Shown: positions 12,414 to 21,668 of the stretch, piece after piece
How positions within the stretch are numbered: position 1 is the stretch's first letter
Layout of the letters: each line of letters starts with the position of its first letter
Origin: Onchidella celtica
Taxonomy: Eukaryota > Mollusca > Gastropoda > Systellommatophora > Onchidiidae
Length of the DNA stretch: 64,000 bases
Direction of reading: 5' to 3'
Assembly (NCBI GenBank): GCA_963931925.1
Contig: OZ007581.1
Coordinates: 16,270,450-16,334,449 of the forward strand
The notes under the pieces: model-generated
Told to the model about the DNA's origin: nothing
What the model saw: the letters and a program-made list of their open reading frames with translations, nothing else
The model's database searches: none
Translations under genes and position numbers: made by a program

Positions 12414-14151
12414 TAAAATTATTAATCTACCGGTAATCTAGATAGAGTGTCGGCCCATAGAGCGTCTCGCCCCCTGATATTGCTGACTCGAAAGTTATAT
12501 GGTTGCAGCGCCAGGTTCCATCTAGTTACCCTCGCATTCTTCTGGTCTTTAGTTCGCATCCAAGTTAGAGGTCGGTGGTCCGTCTCTAACACGAAGTTTC
12601 TCCCATACAGATACGCCTGCAACTTACCAACGGCGAAAACTATGGCCAGGCATTCCTTTTCAATTGTTGAGTAGTTCTTCTCCGCAGGTTTCAATTTCCT
12701 GCTAACATATACAACTGGATACTTCGTACCCTCGTCTTCTTGAAGTAGGCAGCCACTCACTCCAAGGTTAGATGCGTCTGTCTGGAGAATCAGTTCCTTG
12801 TTCCAGTCTGGCATCCGTAGTATCGGCTCGGAACTCAAACAAATTTTTAGGGCATTGAACGCGTTCTCCTGCGCGTGTCCCCACGCGAACTTTGTGCCCT
12901 GGGACTTCTTTGTGAGGTCTGACAACGGCGCCGAGATTGCACTGTAATTTGGTACAAACTTCCGATAGTACCCCGTTAGCCCCAGGAAACTCCTCACTTG
13001 TGTCTTGGTCGTCGGTCGGTCACAGTCGACAATGGCTCGCACCTTACTCTCCTGCGGTCTTACAGTCCCCTGTCCCAGCTTATGGCCTAAGTACTCGACT
13101 TCTGTCATCCCTATTAGCGTCTTGGTAGGTCTAGCTTTTAAATTTGCCCGTCTCAGTCGCTCGAAAACATTCCGACAGCGTTCCAAGTGATCAGGCCAAT
13201 TTGCACTGTGTATAAGACAGTCGTCTACAAATGCATCTACCCCTTCGCCAGCATCTTTTAATACTTTCCTCATTAGCCTGTTAAATGTGGCGGAGGATCC
13301 CTTCAACCCGAACGGCATGACCCTGTACTGGTATAGCCCAAACGGTGTGGCGAACGCCGTCAGGTGTTTATCTTCCTCGGCCATCGGAACTTGATAAAAG
13401 CCCTTTGTCAAGTCCAGCTTGGTGAAATATTTTGCCTCCGCTAGATTGGAAATAATGGCTTCTACCTCAGGCATCGGTTCGGCGTCATCGGCAGTCACAA
13501 CATTTAGCCGCCTGTAGTCGTTGCAGAAACGATGTTGACCATCGGGCTTCTTAACTAATACAATTGGACTACTGTACGGGGACTCGGACGGTTCGATGAT
13601 TCTGGCCGCAAGCATCTTGCCGACCTCAGCATTGACAGCTTCTCTAGTTGAGTACGGTAGTTGGTAGGGTCTTACCTTCACAGGTTTTTGATCTAGCAAT
13701 GGGATTTTGTGCTTGATCAGGTCAGTGAGCCCCGGTACATCCGTAAATATATCTTTGTATTCTTCCATGAGCTCTTGCATCTGTTCTCTCTGATCCTGAT
13801 CTAGCGTGTCCCCTAACTGTACATCCCTGTAGGTTTCGGTCTGTTCTAGCCTAGGCATGACTGTCTCCAGAGGCATCGAAGTCGCTTCCTCTCCTTCATC
13901 GGTCTCGTCAATTATAGCTGCAGCTATTGTCTCTGTGTTTTCCTGTTCGTCTTCCCTCTCAATATACTTCTTCAGCATATCCGCGTGACACAATCGTCTC
14001 TTCCCCTTGACGTTCACCATGTAGTTCACTGACCCTCTCTGCTCTTCTACTTTGTAAGGCCCTTTCCAAGTCATCTGTAGTTTCGATCCGTCACTTGGGA
14101 GAAGTATGAGGACGGAATCGCCCACTTGGAATTTCCTCTGTTTGGCCCCCC
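12414..14151 (-). pseudogene. Element 1 pol fragment: integrase C-terminal end, reverse transcriptase, RNase H
   Basis: The frame is open from the element 2 junction (14151) to a stop at 12422. In order it encodes the basic post-integrase region with MGDSVLILLP, a linker, the reverse transcriptase with FCNDYRRLN, LDLTKGFYQVP, VMPFGLKG and the active-site motif FVDDC, then RNase H with QTDAS, IEKECLAI and ETDHRPL, ending ADTLSRLPVD. It is the C-terminal half of a polyprotein whose N-terminal half lies at 21669-24411. The catalytic motifs are intact, but with no start of its own and the 3' end of the element deleted, it is a broken gene. Confidence 0.9.
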
Positions 14152-15533
14152 TGTAACAGGGTGATAGATTGGCAAGGTATAACTAGTAGTTATAATAATA
14201 TTGTGCCTATAACTAGCGTGGGAAGATAGTTAACGGCGGGGAGACAGAGTCATTGTAGGCCAGAGGGGGAAAGTATGGGATGCAACTGAAGCGCTTTGAC
14301 ACCCGAAAAGGGTAGTGTTTACTTGACCGCCGTACTTGTCGATCAGATCACCTGGGAATTGCTTGTGGGGTAGAGCTGTTTCAATAGTATTTGACGTGGA
14401 GCCGACGGGGGTGGCTATTAGGATAACTAATGCACACTCGGTGGGCGTCTTGGGACGGTACCTGACTGGGTATAAATCCCCGAACGCTCCTTCCAACTTC
14501 AGACCGCTGAGAGCACTCACCAGCTTCGTGCCGAAGAGGAGACCACAACTGCAACTGTAACTTTGTACTAGTCTTGTGAGTGGGGAAGGTCAGGGAACCC
14601 GCAAACATCCTTTGTCAGAGCGTGGTATCTTTGGTATCTTGTCGGCATTTGGGCTGTTGCTGAGTGGTAAGTTAATTGTACGATGTATGTGTATTTTACT
14701 TAATGTTCATGATTGTAGAACCTAAATCTAGTGGGTTTACTTTGGTATAACTACTGCCTCTGAGAGAGTCACGGAAACGCCGTTATATATATGTTACGAA
14801 ACCTTATAGGATGGGGTCCGTTAGAGAGAGCGTTATTCTTCGTGGGGAACGTGTAAATATCATTAAAACTGTATTGATCGTTTATTCTATTGCCTATATG
14901 GGAGCCTATGGAGTATGGGAGCTGCAGCCTGACTTATAACAGTGTCAGCGGTTAAAAGTGTTAATGATGAATATCCGTCATGGAGTAAGTATGGAAGTCA
15001 TGCCTTCCAGCAGTAGATTAGGACTTTGCGATTGTTTTTCTACAGAGGAGGAAGAACAACACCTTCTTGGCTTCTCAACTTCTTGTACTTTGATTAACGA
15101 CATCGTGGCTTCTTGGCTTCCCGACCTATTGGTACCTGCCGATACCTGTTGATCTAACTGCGCAGTCAAGCCAGGGTAGAGAGGAAGAACCAGTGCCCAG
15201 ATAGCGCCATACACCCCTAAAGGAGAGGTTTCCTTATGCTGAATGTTCCCATGTGTTTTATAAAATGTGCTAGAGATTGAATATTACGAAGCCATTTAAT
15301 TAGCATGTACTGATTTGCATCAACTTCATTCCATCGAAATTCACATGAAATTGTATGACCTATGTTCCTATTATTATTGAATGAATTAATAATTATTGTA
15401 TATATGTAAGCAATACAGATATCGTTTGTTATAACTTATAGAAGAGAGATAGTCGATTATTTAGTGTGTTTGTGCCGTGCCCATCACGGCTGGTGTCAGA
15501 AGAAAGTTAGTGAGAGAAAGTGGAAACATCACA
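14152..15533 (+). repeat. 5' LTR of element 2
   Basis: Begins TGTAACAGGG and ends CATCACA. A TATAAA at 14471-14476 within GGGTATAAATCC is the likely core promoter. A consensus splice donor (G/GTAAGT) lies at 14666-14672. TGGTGTCAGAAG at 15491-15502 repeats the core of the primer site that follows the LTR. Confidence 0.95.
14471..14476 (+). promoter_or_regulatory. TATA box in the element 2 5' LTR
   Basis: TATAAA in the context CTGGGTATAAATCCCCG, in the U3-like half of the LTR. The same motif is present in the 3' LTR at 20606-20611. Element 1 LTRs show TTTATA at the matching place. It is the best promoter candidate, but the transcription start is not known. Confidence 0.55.
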
Positions 15534-15819
15534 ATGGTGTCAGAAGTGGGATCCTGCTAGTAAATAACATTTAATTTTGATCTGGGTCGTGTCAAGGGGC
15601 TATTGTGTGATTGTGTGGACAGGTCATCTGCCCTGAGGCGAGTGAGAGAGATTGACATTTAGTGCCTGCGACATGCTCTGATTTTACCTGTGCATTGACT
15701 GTTCAATTTTATCTTTTGTCACAGAGAAAATTGTTGTTTGCTATTGCAGGAATATTGTTGTTAACTTCACAGTTACGATCCACGCTTTATTGTTAGCTTT
15801 GTTTACAGGTCAATTGCTG
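15534..15819 (+). other. Leader of element 2 between LTR and gag
   Basis: About 286 bases without a gene. It begins with the primer site and ends with a pyrimidine-containing stretch and TTTACAG/GT (AG at 15807-15808), a plausible splice acceptor 11 bases before the gag start. Paired with the LTR donor at 14667 it would give a spliced mRNA that lacks the primer site. Confidence 0.6.
15535..15552 (+). promoter_or_regulatory. Primer-binding site, tRNA-Leu type
   Basis: TGGTGTCAGAAGTGGGAT lies one base (A) after the LTR end. It is the complement of the 3' end of animal tRNA-Leu(CAA), whose last bases are ATCCCACTTCTGACA plus CCA. It would prime minus-strand DNA synthesis. Confidence 0.85.
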
Positions 15820-18800
15820 ATGGACTATCTGGGCGCACTGAAGCTTGCCAGACAAGAAGGCATTAGTGATGAGGAATTCAAAATTAGGTGGGACGAAGAG
15901 AAAGCCCAAAACCGAGAACAAAGGGCTAGCGAACGAGAAGAAAAGGAGAAGGAAAGACAATTTGAAAGGGAGAGAATGGAATGCGAACGGGAACTAGCCA
16001 AAAACGGGTGTCACAATGGTAAAGGGAATGGAAAATCTGCTGCCCCGAAGGTACCTAAAATTGCCATTTTTGATGACTCGCGCGAGGATCTCGACTCGTA
16101 TTTGAAAAGATTTGAAAGGCTCGCGCAGGCAAATGATTGGGAAGAAGACACCTGGGCAGACATGTTAGGGGCATTGTTAACTGGCAGGGCGTTAGATGTT
16201 TATTCCGGTCTCAGCGATGAAGACAGTAGGGATTACGAGAAGGTAAAGAAGGTGTTGTTCAAGAAGTATCACCTCACGGCAGAGGGTTATAGGCGTAAGT
16301 TTAGGGAGAGTCGTCTAGATAAGGACGAAACTTATACGCAGCTGTCCGTGAGATTGCAGAGATATTTTGAGAGGTGGGTAGACCTCTCAGAGGCAGAGAG
16401 AACTATGGAAGGGATTACGGATCTGTTAGTCAGGGAGCAGATGTTGAAGATTGTCGACTGTAATCTTTCCATATATTTGAAAGAGAGGGACCCCAAGTCC
16501 GTGCATGAGTTAGTTGAGATGGCGGACTTGTATAGTGAGGCTCATCAGTCGAAGCGAGGGCTGGAGCAACAGCAGAAGTCAGGTAGGAGGGTTGAGGAGA
16601 GCAGAAGTAAGGGTTTAGGAGTGAGTAAACCGGTATGCTTCAACTGTGGCTCTCCCAATCACCTGAGTAGGCAGTGTGACCAGGGCAGGACGAAGAAGGG
16701 TGCTGCTGCCACTGTCGACGACAACCGAGGTAAGTCCCAGCGTGAGAGTGGGCGTGGTTGTTTTGTGTGTGGGTCACTTCTCCATATTGCGAGATTCTGT
16801 AGGAAGAGACAGAAAGAGACGACCGCAGTCGTACTAACCAGCGATGAGGAAGCCGATGACAGTCAGTGGGAGTCATCGGGCAGGGCGAATACTCAACCAG
16901 GGGCTGAGCAGAGTGTTGGGCCACAGACCTTCATTTCTTGGGAGACGGAAGGTAAGAGTATTGAGTTAGAAGGTTCGACAGAACATGAGCCCGAAGACGA
17001 TGTTCCGGAGAATGATTTATCCGCTCCATTTTTGGAGAAGGGGAGGATAGGGGATAAAGAGATTACTATCCTTCGTGACACGGGATGCACGTGTGCGATT
17101 ATAAAAAGGGACAAACTGCCTCCTAACAGCTTAACTGGGAAGAACAGGAGTTATGTCCTGATGGACGAGACGAGAAGGTCTGCTCCTGTCGCGGAAATGT
17201 GGGTAGAAACCCCATTTTATACTGGGCTTCTCAAAGCGCTAGTAGTGGAAGACCCAGTGGCCGATTTGATTATAGGAAACATAAAGGGGGCGTCTCTTGA
17301 GAAGATAAGTGTGGTACTCACGCGATCTCGCAAGGTGGAGATTGACAAGGAAGAGCATGAGTGTGAGAATGCGAGTGCGAAAGTGAGTCAGACCACAGAT
17401 AATGAGGAGGCCAAGGGCAACTCAACGGAGGAGGTAAGGGTAGGGGCCAAGATAGGGGAACTCACACCAGGTGAGATAGCCCGGGCCCAGAGAGAGGACG
17501 AAACTTTGAGAGTTTTAAGGGAGAGAGCCACGTTGGAGCAATCGGCTGAGGTAGGTACTCACATAAAGGAGAGTAAGGGAATTTACTATCGGGTAAAGAA
17601 GGCCGGGGCTGGACGTGCTGATGTGGAGCAGTTGTTGGTACCTAAGCAGTACCGAAGTGAGCTGATGAAGATAGCTCACGAAGGAGTGTTCGGGGGACAC
17701 TTAGGAATTTCGCGCACACAGGACAGAATAATGCAGTCGTTCTTTTGGCCTGGGATAGGTGCGGACGTAGGTCGTTTCTGTCGATCGTGTGACGCGTGTC
17801 AAGGGACATCCAATAAAGGTAGGGTGACAAAGGTACCCCTAGTGCCGACACCCCTGATCGACACGCCCTTTTCGCGCGTCGCCATAGATTTGGTTGGTCC
17901 ACTTCCGCGTACGGAACATGGGAGATCGCGTTATATTTTGACGCTAGTAGATTATGCCACGCGTTTCCCGGATGCCGTAGCCTTAAGGGGGATATCAGCT
18001 GAGCAGGTCAGTGAAGCGTTAATGGAAATATTTTCTCGGTTAGGCATACCAAAGGAAATAGTTTCAGATAGGGGATCGCAGTTTACCAGTGAGCTGATGA
18101 GAGAGGTCAGTGCACTTCTCAAAACGAAACAGATATTCTGCTCGCCCTACCACGCGATGGCCAATGGTCTGTGTGAAAGATTTAACGGAGTGCTGAAGAA
18201 TATGCTTCGCCGAGTAGCTCATGACAGACCCAAGGACTGGGACAGAATGTTGTGTCCACTGCTGTTCGCGTATCGCGAAACCCCACAGGCCAGTACAGGT
18301 TTTTCGCCGTTTGAACTAGTGTTCGGTCACCCTGTGAGAGGACCACTTGCAATACTGAAGAATCTGTGGACTGGGGAAGCGGAGTCAGAAACGAGGTCAT
18401 CGTACGAATACGTGGTAGATATGAGGGAACGATTGGAGGATGCCATGAAAGTCGTAGCCGAGAACAGCAGCGTCGAAAAACACAGGCAGAAGAAATACTA
18501 CGATAGGGGGGCCAAACAGAGGAAATTCCAAGTGGGCGATTCCGTCCTCATACTTCTCCCAAGTGACGGATCGAAACTACAGATGACTTGGAAAGGGCCT
18601 TACAAAGTAGAAGAGCAGAGAGGGTCAGTGAACTACATGGTGAACGTCAAGGGGAAGAGACGACTGTATCACGCGAATATGCTGAAGAAGTATATTGAGA
18701 GGGAAGACGAACAGGAAAACACAGAGACAATAGCTGCAGCTATAATTGACGAGACCGATGAAGGAGAGGAAGCGACTTCGATGCCTCTGGAGACAGTCAT

Positions 18801-20235
18801 GCCTAAGCTAGAACAGACCGAAACCTACAGGGATGTACAGTTAGGGGACACGCTAGATCAGGATCAGAGAGAACAGATGCAAGAGCTCATGGAAGAATAC
18901 AAAGATATATTTACCGATGTACCGGGGCTCACTGACCTGATCAAGCACAAAATCCCATTGCTAGATCAAAAACCTGTGAAGGTAAGACCCTACCAACTAC
19001 CGTACTCAACTAGAGAAGCTGTCAATGCTGAGGTAGGCAAGATGCTTGCGGCCAGAATCATCGAACCGTCCGAGTCCCCGTACAATAGTCCAATTGTATT
19101 AGTTAAGAAGCCCGATGGTCAACATCGTTTCTGCAACGACTACAGGCGGCTAAATGTTGTGACTGCCGATGACGCCGAACCGATGCCTGAGGTAGAAGCC
19201 ATTATTTCCAATCTAGCGGAGGCAAAATATTTCACCAAGCTGGACTTGACAAAGGGCTTTTATCAAGTTCCGATGGCCGAGGAAGATAAACACCTGACGG
19301 CGTTCGCCACACCGTTTGGGCTATACCAGTACAGGGTCATGCCGTTCGGGTTGAAGGGATCCCCCGCCACATTTAACAGGCTCATGAGGAAAGTATTAAA
19401 AGATGCTGGCGAAGGGGTAGATGCATTTGTAGACGACTGTCTTATACACAGTGCAAATTGGCCTGACCACTTGGAACGTTGTCGGAATGTCTTCGAGCGA
19501 CTGAGACGGGCAAATTTAAAAGCTAGACCTACCAAGACGCTAATAGGGATGACAGAAGTCGAGTACTTAGGCCATAAGCTGGGACAGGGGACTGTAAGAC
19601 CGCAGGAGAGTAAGGTGCGAGCCATTGTCGACTGTGACCGACCGACGACCAAGACACAAGTGAGGAGTTTCCTGGGGCTAACGGGGTACTATCGGAAGTT
19701 TGTACCAAATTACAGTGCAATCTCGGCGCCGTTGTCAGACCTCACAAAGAAGTCCCAGGGCACAAAGTTCGCGTGGGGACACGCGCAGGAGAACGCGTTC
19801 AATGCCCTAAAACTTTGTTTGAGTTCCGAGCCGATACTACGGATGCCAGACTGGAACAAGGAACTGATTCTCCAGACAGACGCATCTAACCTTGGAGTGA
19901 GTGGCTGCCTACTTCAAGAAGACGAGGGTACGAAGTATCCAGTTGTATATGTTAGCAGAAAGTTGAAACCCGCGGAGAAGAACTACTCAACAATTGAAAA
20001 GGAATGCCTGGCCATAGTTTTCGCCGTTAGTAAGTTGCAGGCGTATCTGTATGGGAGAAACTTCGTGTTAGAGACGGACCACCGACCTCTAACTTGGATG
20101 CGAACTAAAGACCAGAAGAACGCGAGCGTAACTAGATGGAACCTGGCGCTGCAACCATATAACTTTCGAGTCAGCAACATCAGGGGGCGAGACGCTCTAT
20201 GGGCCGACACTCTATCTAGATTACCAGTAGATTAA
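15820..20235 (+). CDS. gag-pol: Gag-protease-integrase-reverse transcriptase-RNase H polyprotein of element 2
   Basis: One uninterrupted frame of about 1,471 codons. I chose ATG 15820 (MDYLGALKLARQ) over ATG 15790 because the equivalent start is kept in element 1 and it follows the acceptor-like TTTACAG. Domains in order: charged coiled coil (about 20-65); SCAN-like Gag region (about 155-236, FRESRLDKDE to ADLYSEAH); two CCHC zinc knuckles from C273 and C314; retropepsin with LRDTG (D420) and LIIGN; integrase HHCC finger from H620; integrase core D690, D750, E786 with exact DD35E spacing; RT with FVDD at about 1203-1206; RNase H with TDAS (D1354). There is no chromodomain. Integrase lies before RT, unlike standard Ty3/Gypsy, although the RT and integrase motifs are Gypsy-like. 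This order and a SCAN-related Gag are known from Gmr1-type elements. All catalytic motifs appear intact. Confidence 0.95.
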   Translation: MDYLGALKLARQEGISDEEFKIRWDEEKAQNREQRASEREEKEKERQFERERMECERELAKNGCHNGKGNGKSAAPKVPKIAIFDDSREDLDSYLKRFERLAQANDWEEDTWADMLGALLTGRALDVYSGLSDEDSRDYEKVKKVLFKKYHLTAEGYRRKFRESRLDKDETYTQLSVRLQRYFERWVDLSEAERTMEGITDLLVREQMLKIVDCNLSIYLKERDPKSVHELVEMADLYSEAHQSKRGLEQQQKSGRRVEESRSKGLGVSKPVCFNCGSPNHLSRQCDQGRTKKGAAATVDDNRGKSQRESGRGCFVCGSLLHIARFCRKRQKETTAVVLTSDEEADDSQWESSGRANTQPGAEQSVGPQTFISWETEGKSIELEGSTEHEPEDDVPENDLSAPFLEKGRIGDKEITILRDTGCTCAIIKRDKLPPNSLTGKNRSYVLMDETRRSAPVAEMWVETPFYTGLLKALVVEDPVADLIIGNIKGASLEKISVVLTRSRKVEIDKEEHECENASAKVSQTTDNEEAKGNSTEEVRVGAKIGELTPGEIARAQREDETLRVLRERATLEQSAEVGTHIKESKGIYYRVKKAGAGRADVEQLLVPKQYRSELMKIAHEGVFGGHLGISRTQDRIMQSFFWPGIGADVGRFCRSCDACQGTSNKGRVTKVPLVPTPLIDTPFSRVAIDLVGPLPRTEHGRSRYILTLVDYATRFPDAVALRGISAEQVSEALMEIFSRLGIPKEIVSDRGSQFTSELMREVSALLKTKQIFCSPYHAMANGLCERFNGVLKNMLRRVAHDRPKDWDRMLCPLLFAYRETPQASTGFSPFELVFGHPVRGPLAILKNLWTGEAESETRSSYEYVVDMRERLEDAMKVVAENSSVEKHRQKKYYDRGAKQRKFQVGDSVLILLPSDGSKLQMTWKGPYKVEEQRGSVNYMVNVKGKRRLYHANMLKKYIEREDEQENTETIAAAIIDETDEGEEATSMPLETVMPKLEQTETYRDVQLGDTLDQDQREQMQELMEEYKDIFTDVPGLTDLIKHKIPLLDQKPVKVRPYQLPYSTREAVNAEVGKMLAARIIEPSESPYNSPIVLVKKPDGQHRFCNDYRRLNVVTADDAEPMPEVEAIISNLAEAKYFTKLDLTKGFYQVPMAEEDKHLTAFATPFGLYQYRVMPFGLKGSPATFNRLMRKVLKDAGEGVDAFVDDCLIHSANWPDHLERCRNVFERLRRANLKARPTKTLIGMTEVEYLGHKLGQGTVRPQESKVRAIVDCDRPTTKTQVRSFLGLTGYYRKFVPNYSAISAPLSDLTKKSQGTKFAWGHAQENAFNALKLCLSSEPILRMPDWNKELILQTDASNLGVSGCLLQEDEGTKYPVVYVSRKLKPAEKNYSTIEKECLAIVFAVSKLQAYLYGRNFVLETDHRPLTWMRTKDQKNASVTRWNLALQPYNFRVSNIRGRDALWADTLSRLPVD

Positions 20236-20273
20236 TAATTTTATTAGCCGATTTTGCCAGGGAAAATCGACTT

Positions 20274-20286
20274 AAGTGGGGGCGAT
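20274..20286 (+). promoter_or_regulatory. Polypurine tract of element 2
   Basis: AAGTGGGGGCGAT directly precedes the 3' LTR at 20287. Its purine-rich sequence and position fit the plus-strand primer of reverse transcription. The same tract is deleted in element 1. Confidence 0.75.
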
Positions 20287-21668
20287 TGTAACAGGGTGAT
20301 AGATTGGCAAGGTATAACTAGTAGTTATAATAATATTGTGCCTATAACTAGCGTGGGAAGATAGTTAACGGCGGGGAGACAGAGTCATTGTAGGCCAGAG
20401 GGGGAAAGTATGGGATGCAACTGAAGCGCTTTGACACCCGAAAAGGGTAGTGTTTACTTGACCGCCGTACTTGTCGATCAGATCACCTGGGAATTGCTTG
20501 GGGGGTAGAGCTGTTTCAATAGTATTTGACGTGGAGCCGACGGGGGTGGCTATTAGGATAACTAATGCACACTCGGTGGGCGTCTTGGGACGCTACCTGA
20601 CTGGGTATAAATCCCCGAACGCTCCTTCCAACTTCAGACCGCTGAGAGCACTCACCAGCTTCGTGCCGAAGAGGAGACCACAACTGTAACTGTAACTTTG
20701 TACTAGTCTTGTGAGTGGGGAAGGTCAGGGAACCCGCAAACATCCTTTGTCAGAGCGTGGTATCTTTGGTATCTTGTCGGCATTTGGGCTGTTGCTGAGT
20801 GGTAAGTTAATTGTACGATGTATGTGTATTTTACTTAATGTTCATGATTGTAGAACCTAAATCTAGTGGGTTTACTTTGGTATAACTACTGCCTCTGAGA
20901 GAGTCACGGAAACGCCGTTATATATATGTTACGAAACCTTATAGGATGGGGTCCGTTAGAGAGAGCGTTATTCTTCGTGGGGAACGTGTAAATATCATTA
21001 AAACTGTATTGATCGTTTATTCTATTGCCTATATGGGAGCCTATGGAGTATGGGAGCTGCAGCCTGACTTATAACAGTGTCAGCGGTTAAGAGTGTTAAT
21101 GATGAATATCCGTCATGGAGTAAGTATGGAAGTCATGCCTTCCAGCAGTAGATTAGGACTTTGCGATTGTTTTTCTACAGAGGAGGAAGAACAACACCTT
21201 CTTGGCTTTTCAACTTCTTGTACTTTGATTAACGACATCGTGGCTTCTTGGCTTCCCGACCTATTGGTACCTGCCGATACCTGTTGATCTAACTGCGCAG
21301 TCAAGCCAGGGTAGAGAGGAAGAACCAGTGCCCAGATAGCGCCATACACCCCTAAAGGAGAGGTTTCCTTATGCTGAATGTTCCCATGTGTTTTATAAAA
21401 TGTGCTAGAGATTGAATATTACGAAGCCATTTAATTAGCATGTACTGATTTGCATCAACTTCATTCCATCGAAATTCACATGAAATTGTATGACCTATGT
21501 TCCTATTATTATTGAATGAATTAATAATTATTGTATATATGTAAGCAATACAGATATCGTTTGTTATAACTTATAGAAGAGAGATAGTCGATTATTTAGT
21601 GTGTTTGTGCCGTGCCCATCACGGCTGGTGTCAGAAGAAAGTTAGTGAGAGAAAGTGGAAACATCACA
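20287..21668 (+). repeat. 3' LTR of element 2
   Basis: Same length as the 5' LTR (1,382 bp), begins TGTAACAGGG and ends CATCACA. It is followed directly by the CCCCC target duplication and the rest of element 1. I noted five base differences from the 5' LTR. Confidence 0.95.

Larger units (their letters stand above)
14152..21668 (+). mobile_element. Element 2: complete Gmr1-type Ty3/Gypsy retrotransposon
   Basis: A full-length plus-strand element of 7,517 bp with two 1,382-bp LTRs, primer site, a single uninterrupted gag-pol frame and a polypurine tract. It sits inside element 1, in opposite orientation. A CCCCC target duplication flanks it (14147-14151 and 21669-21673): the single CCCCCC run expected from its own coding sequence appears as six C on the left and five on the right. 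I count five base differences between its LTRs (for example at the TGTGGGG/TGGGGGG site near 14366/20501), so insertion is recent but not brand new. It looks potentially autonomous. Confidence 0.95.
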
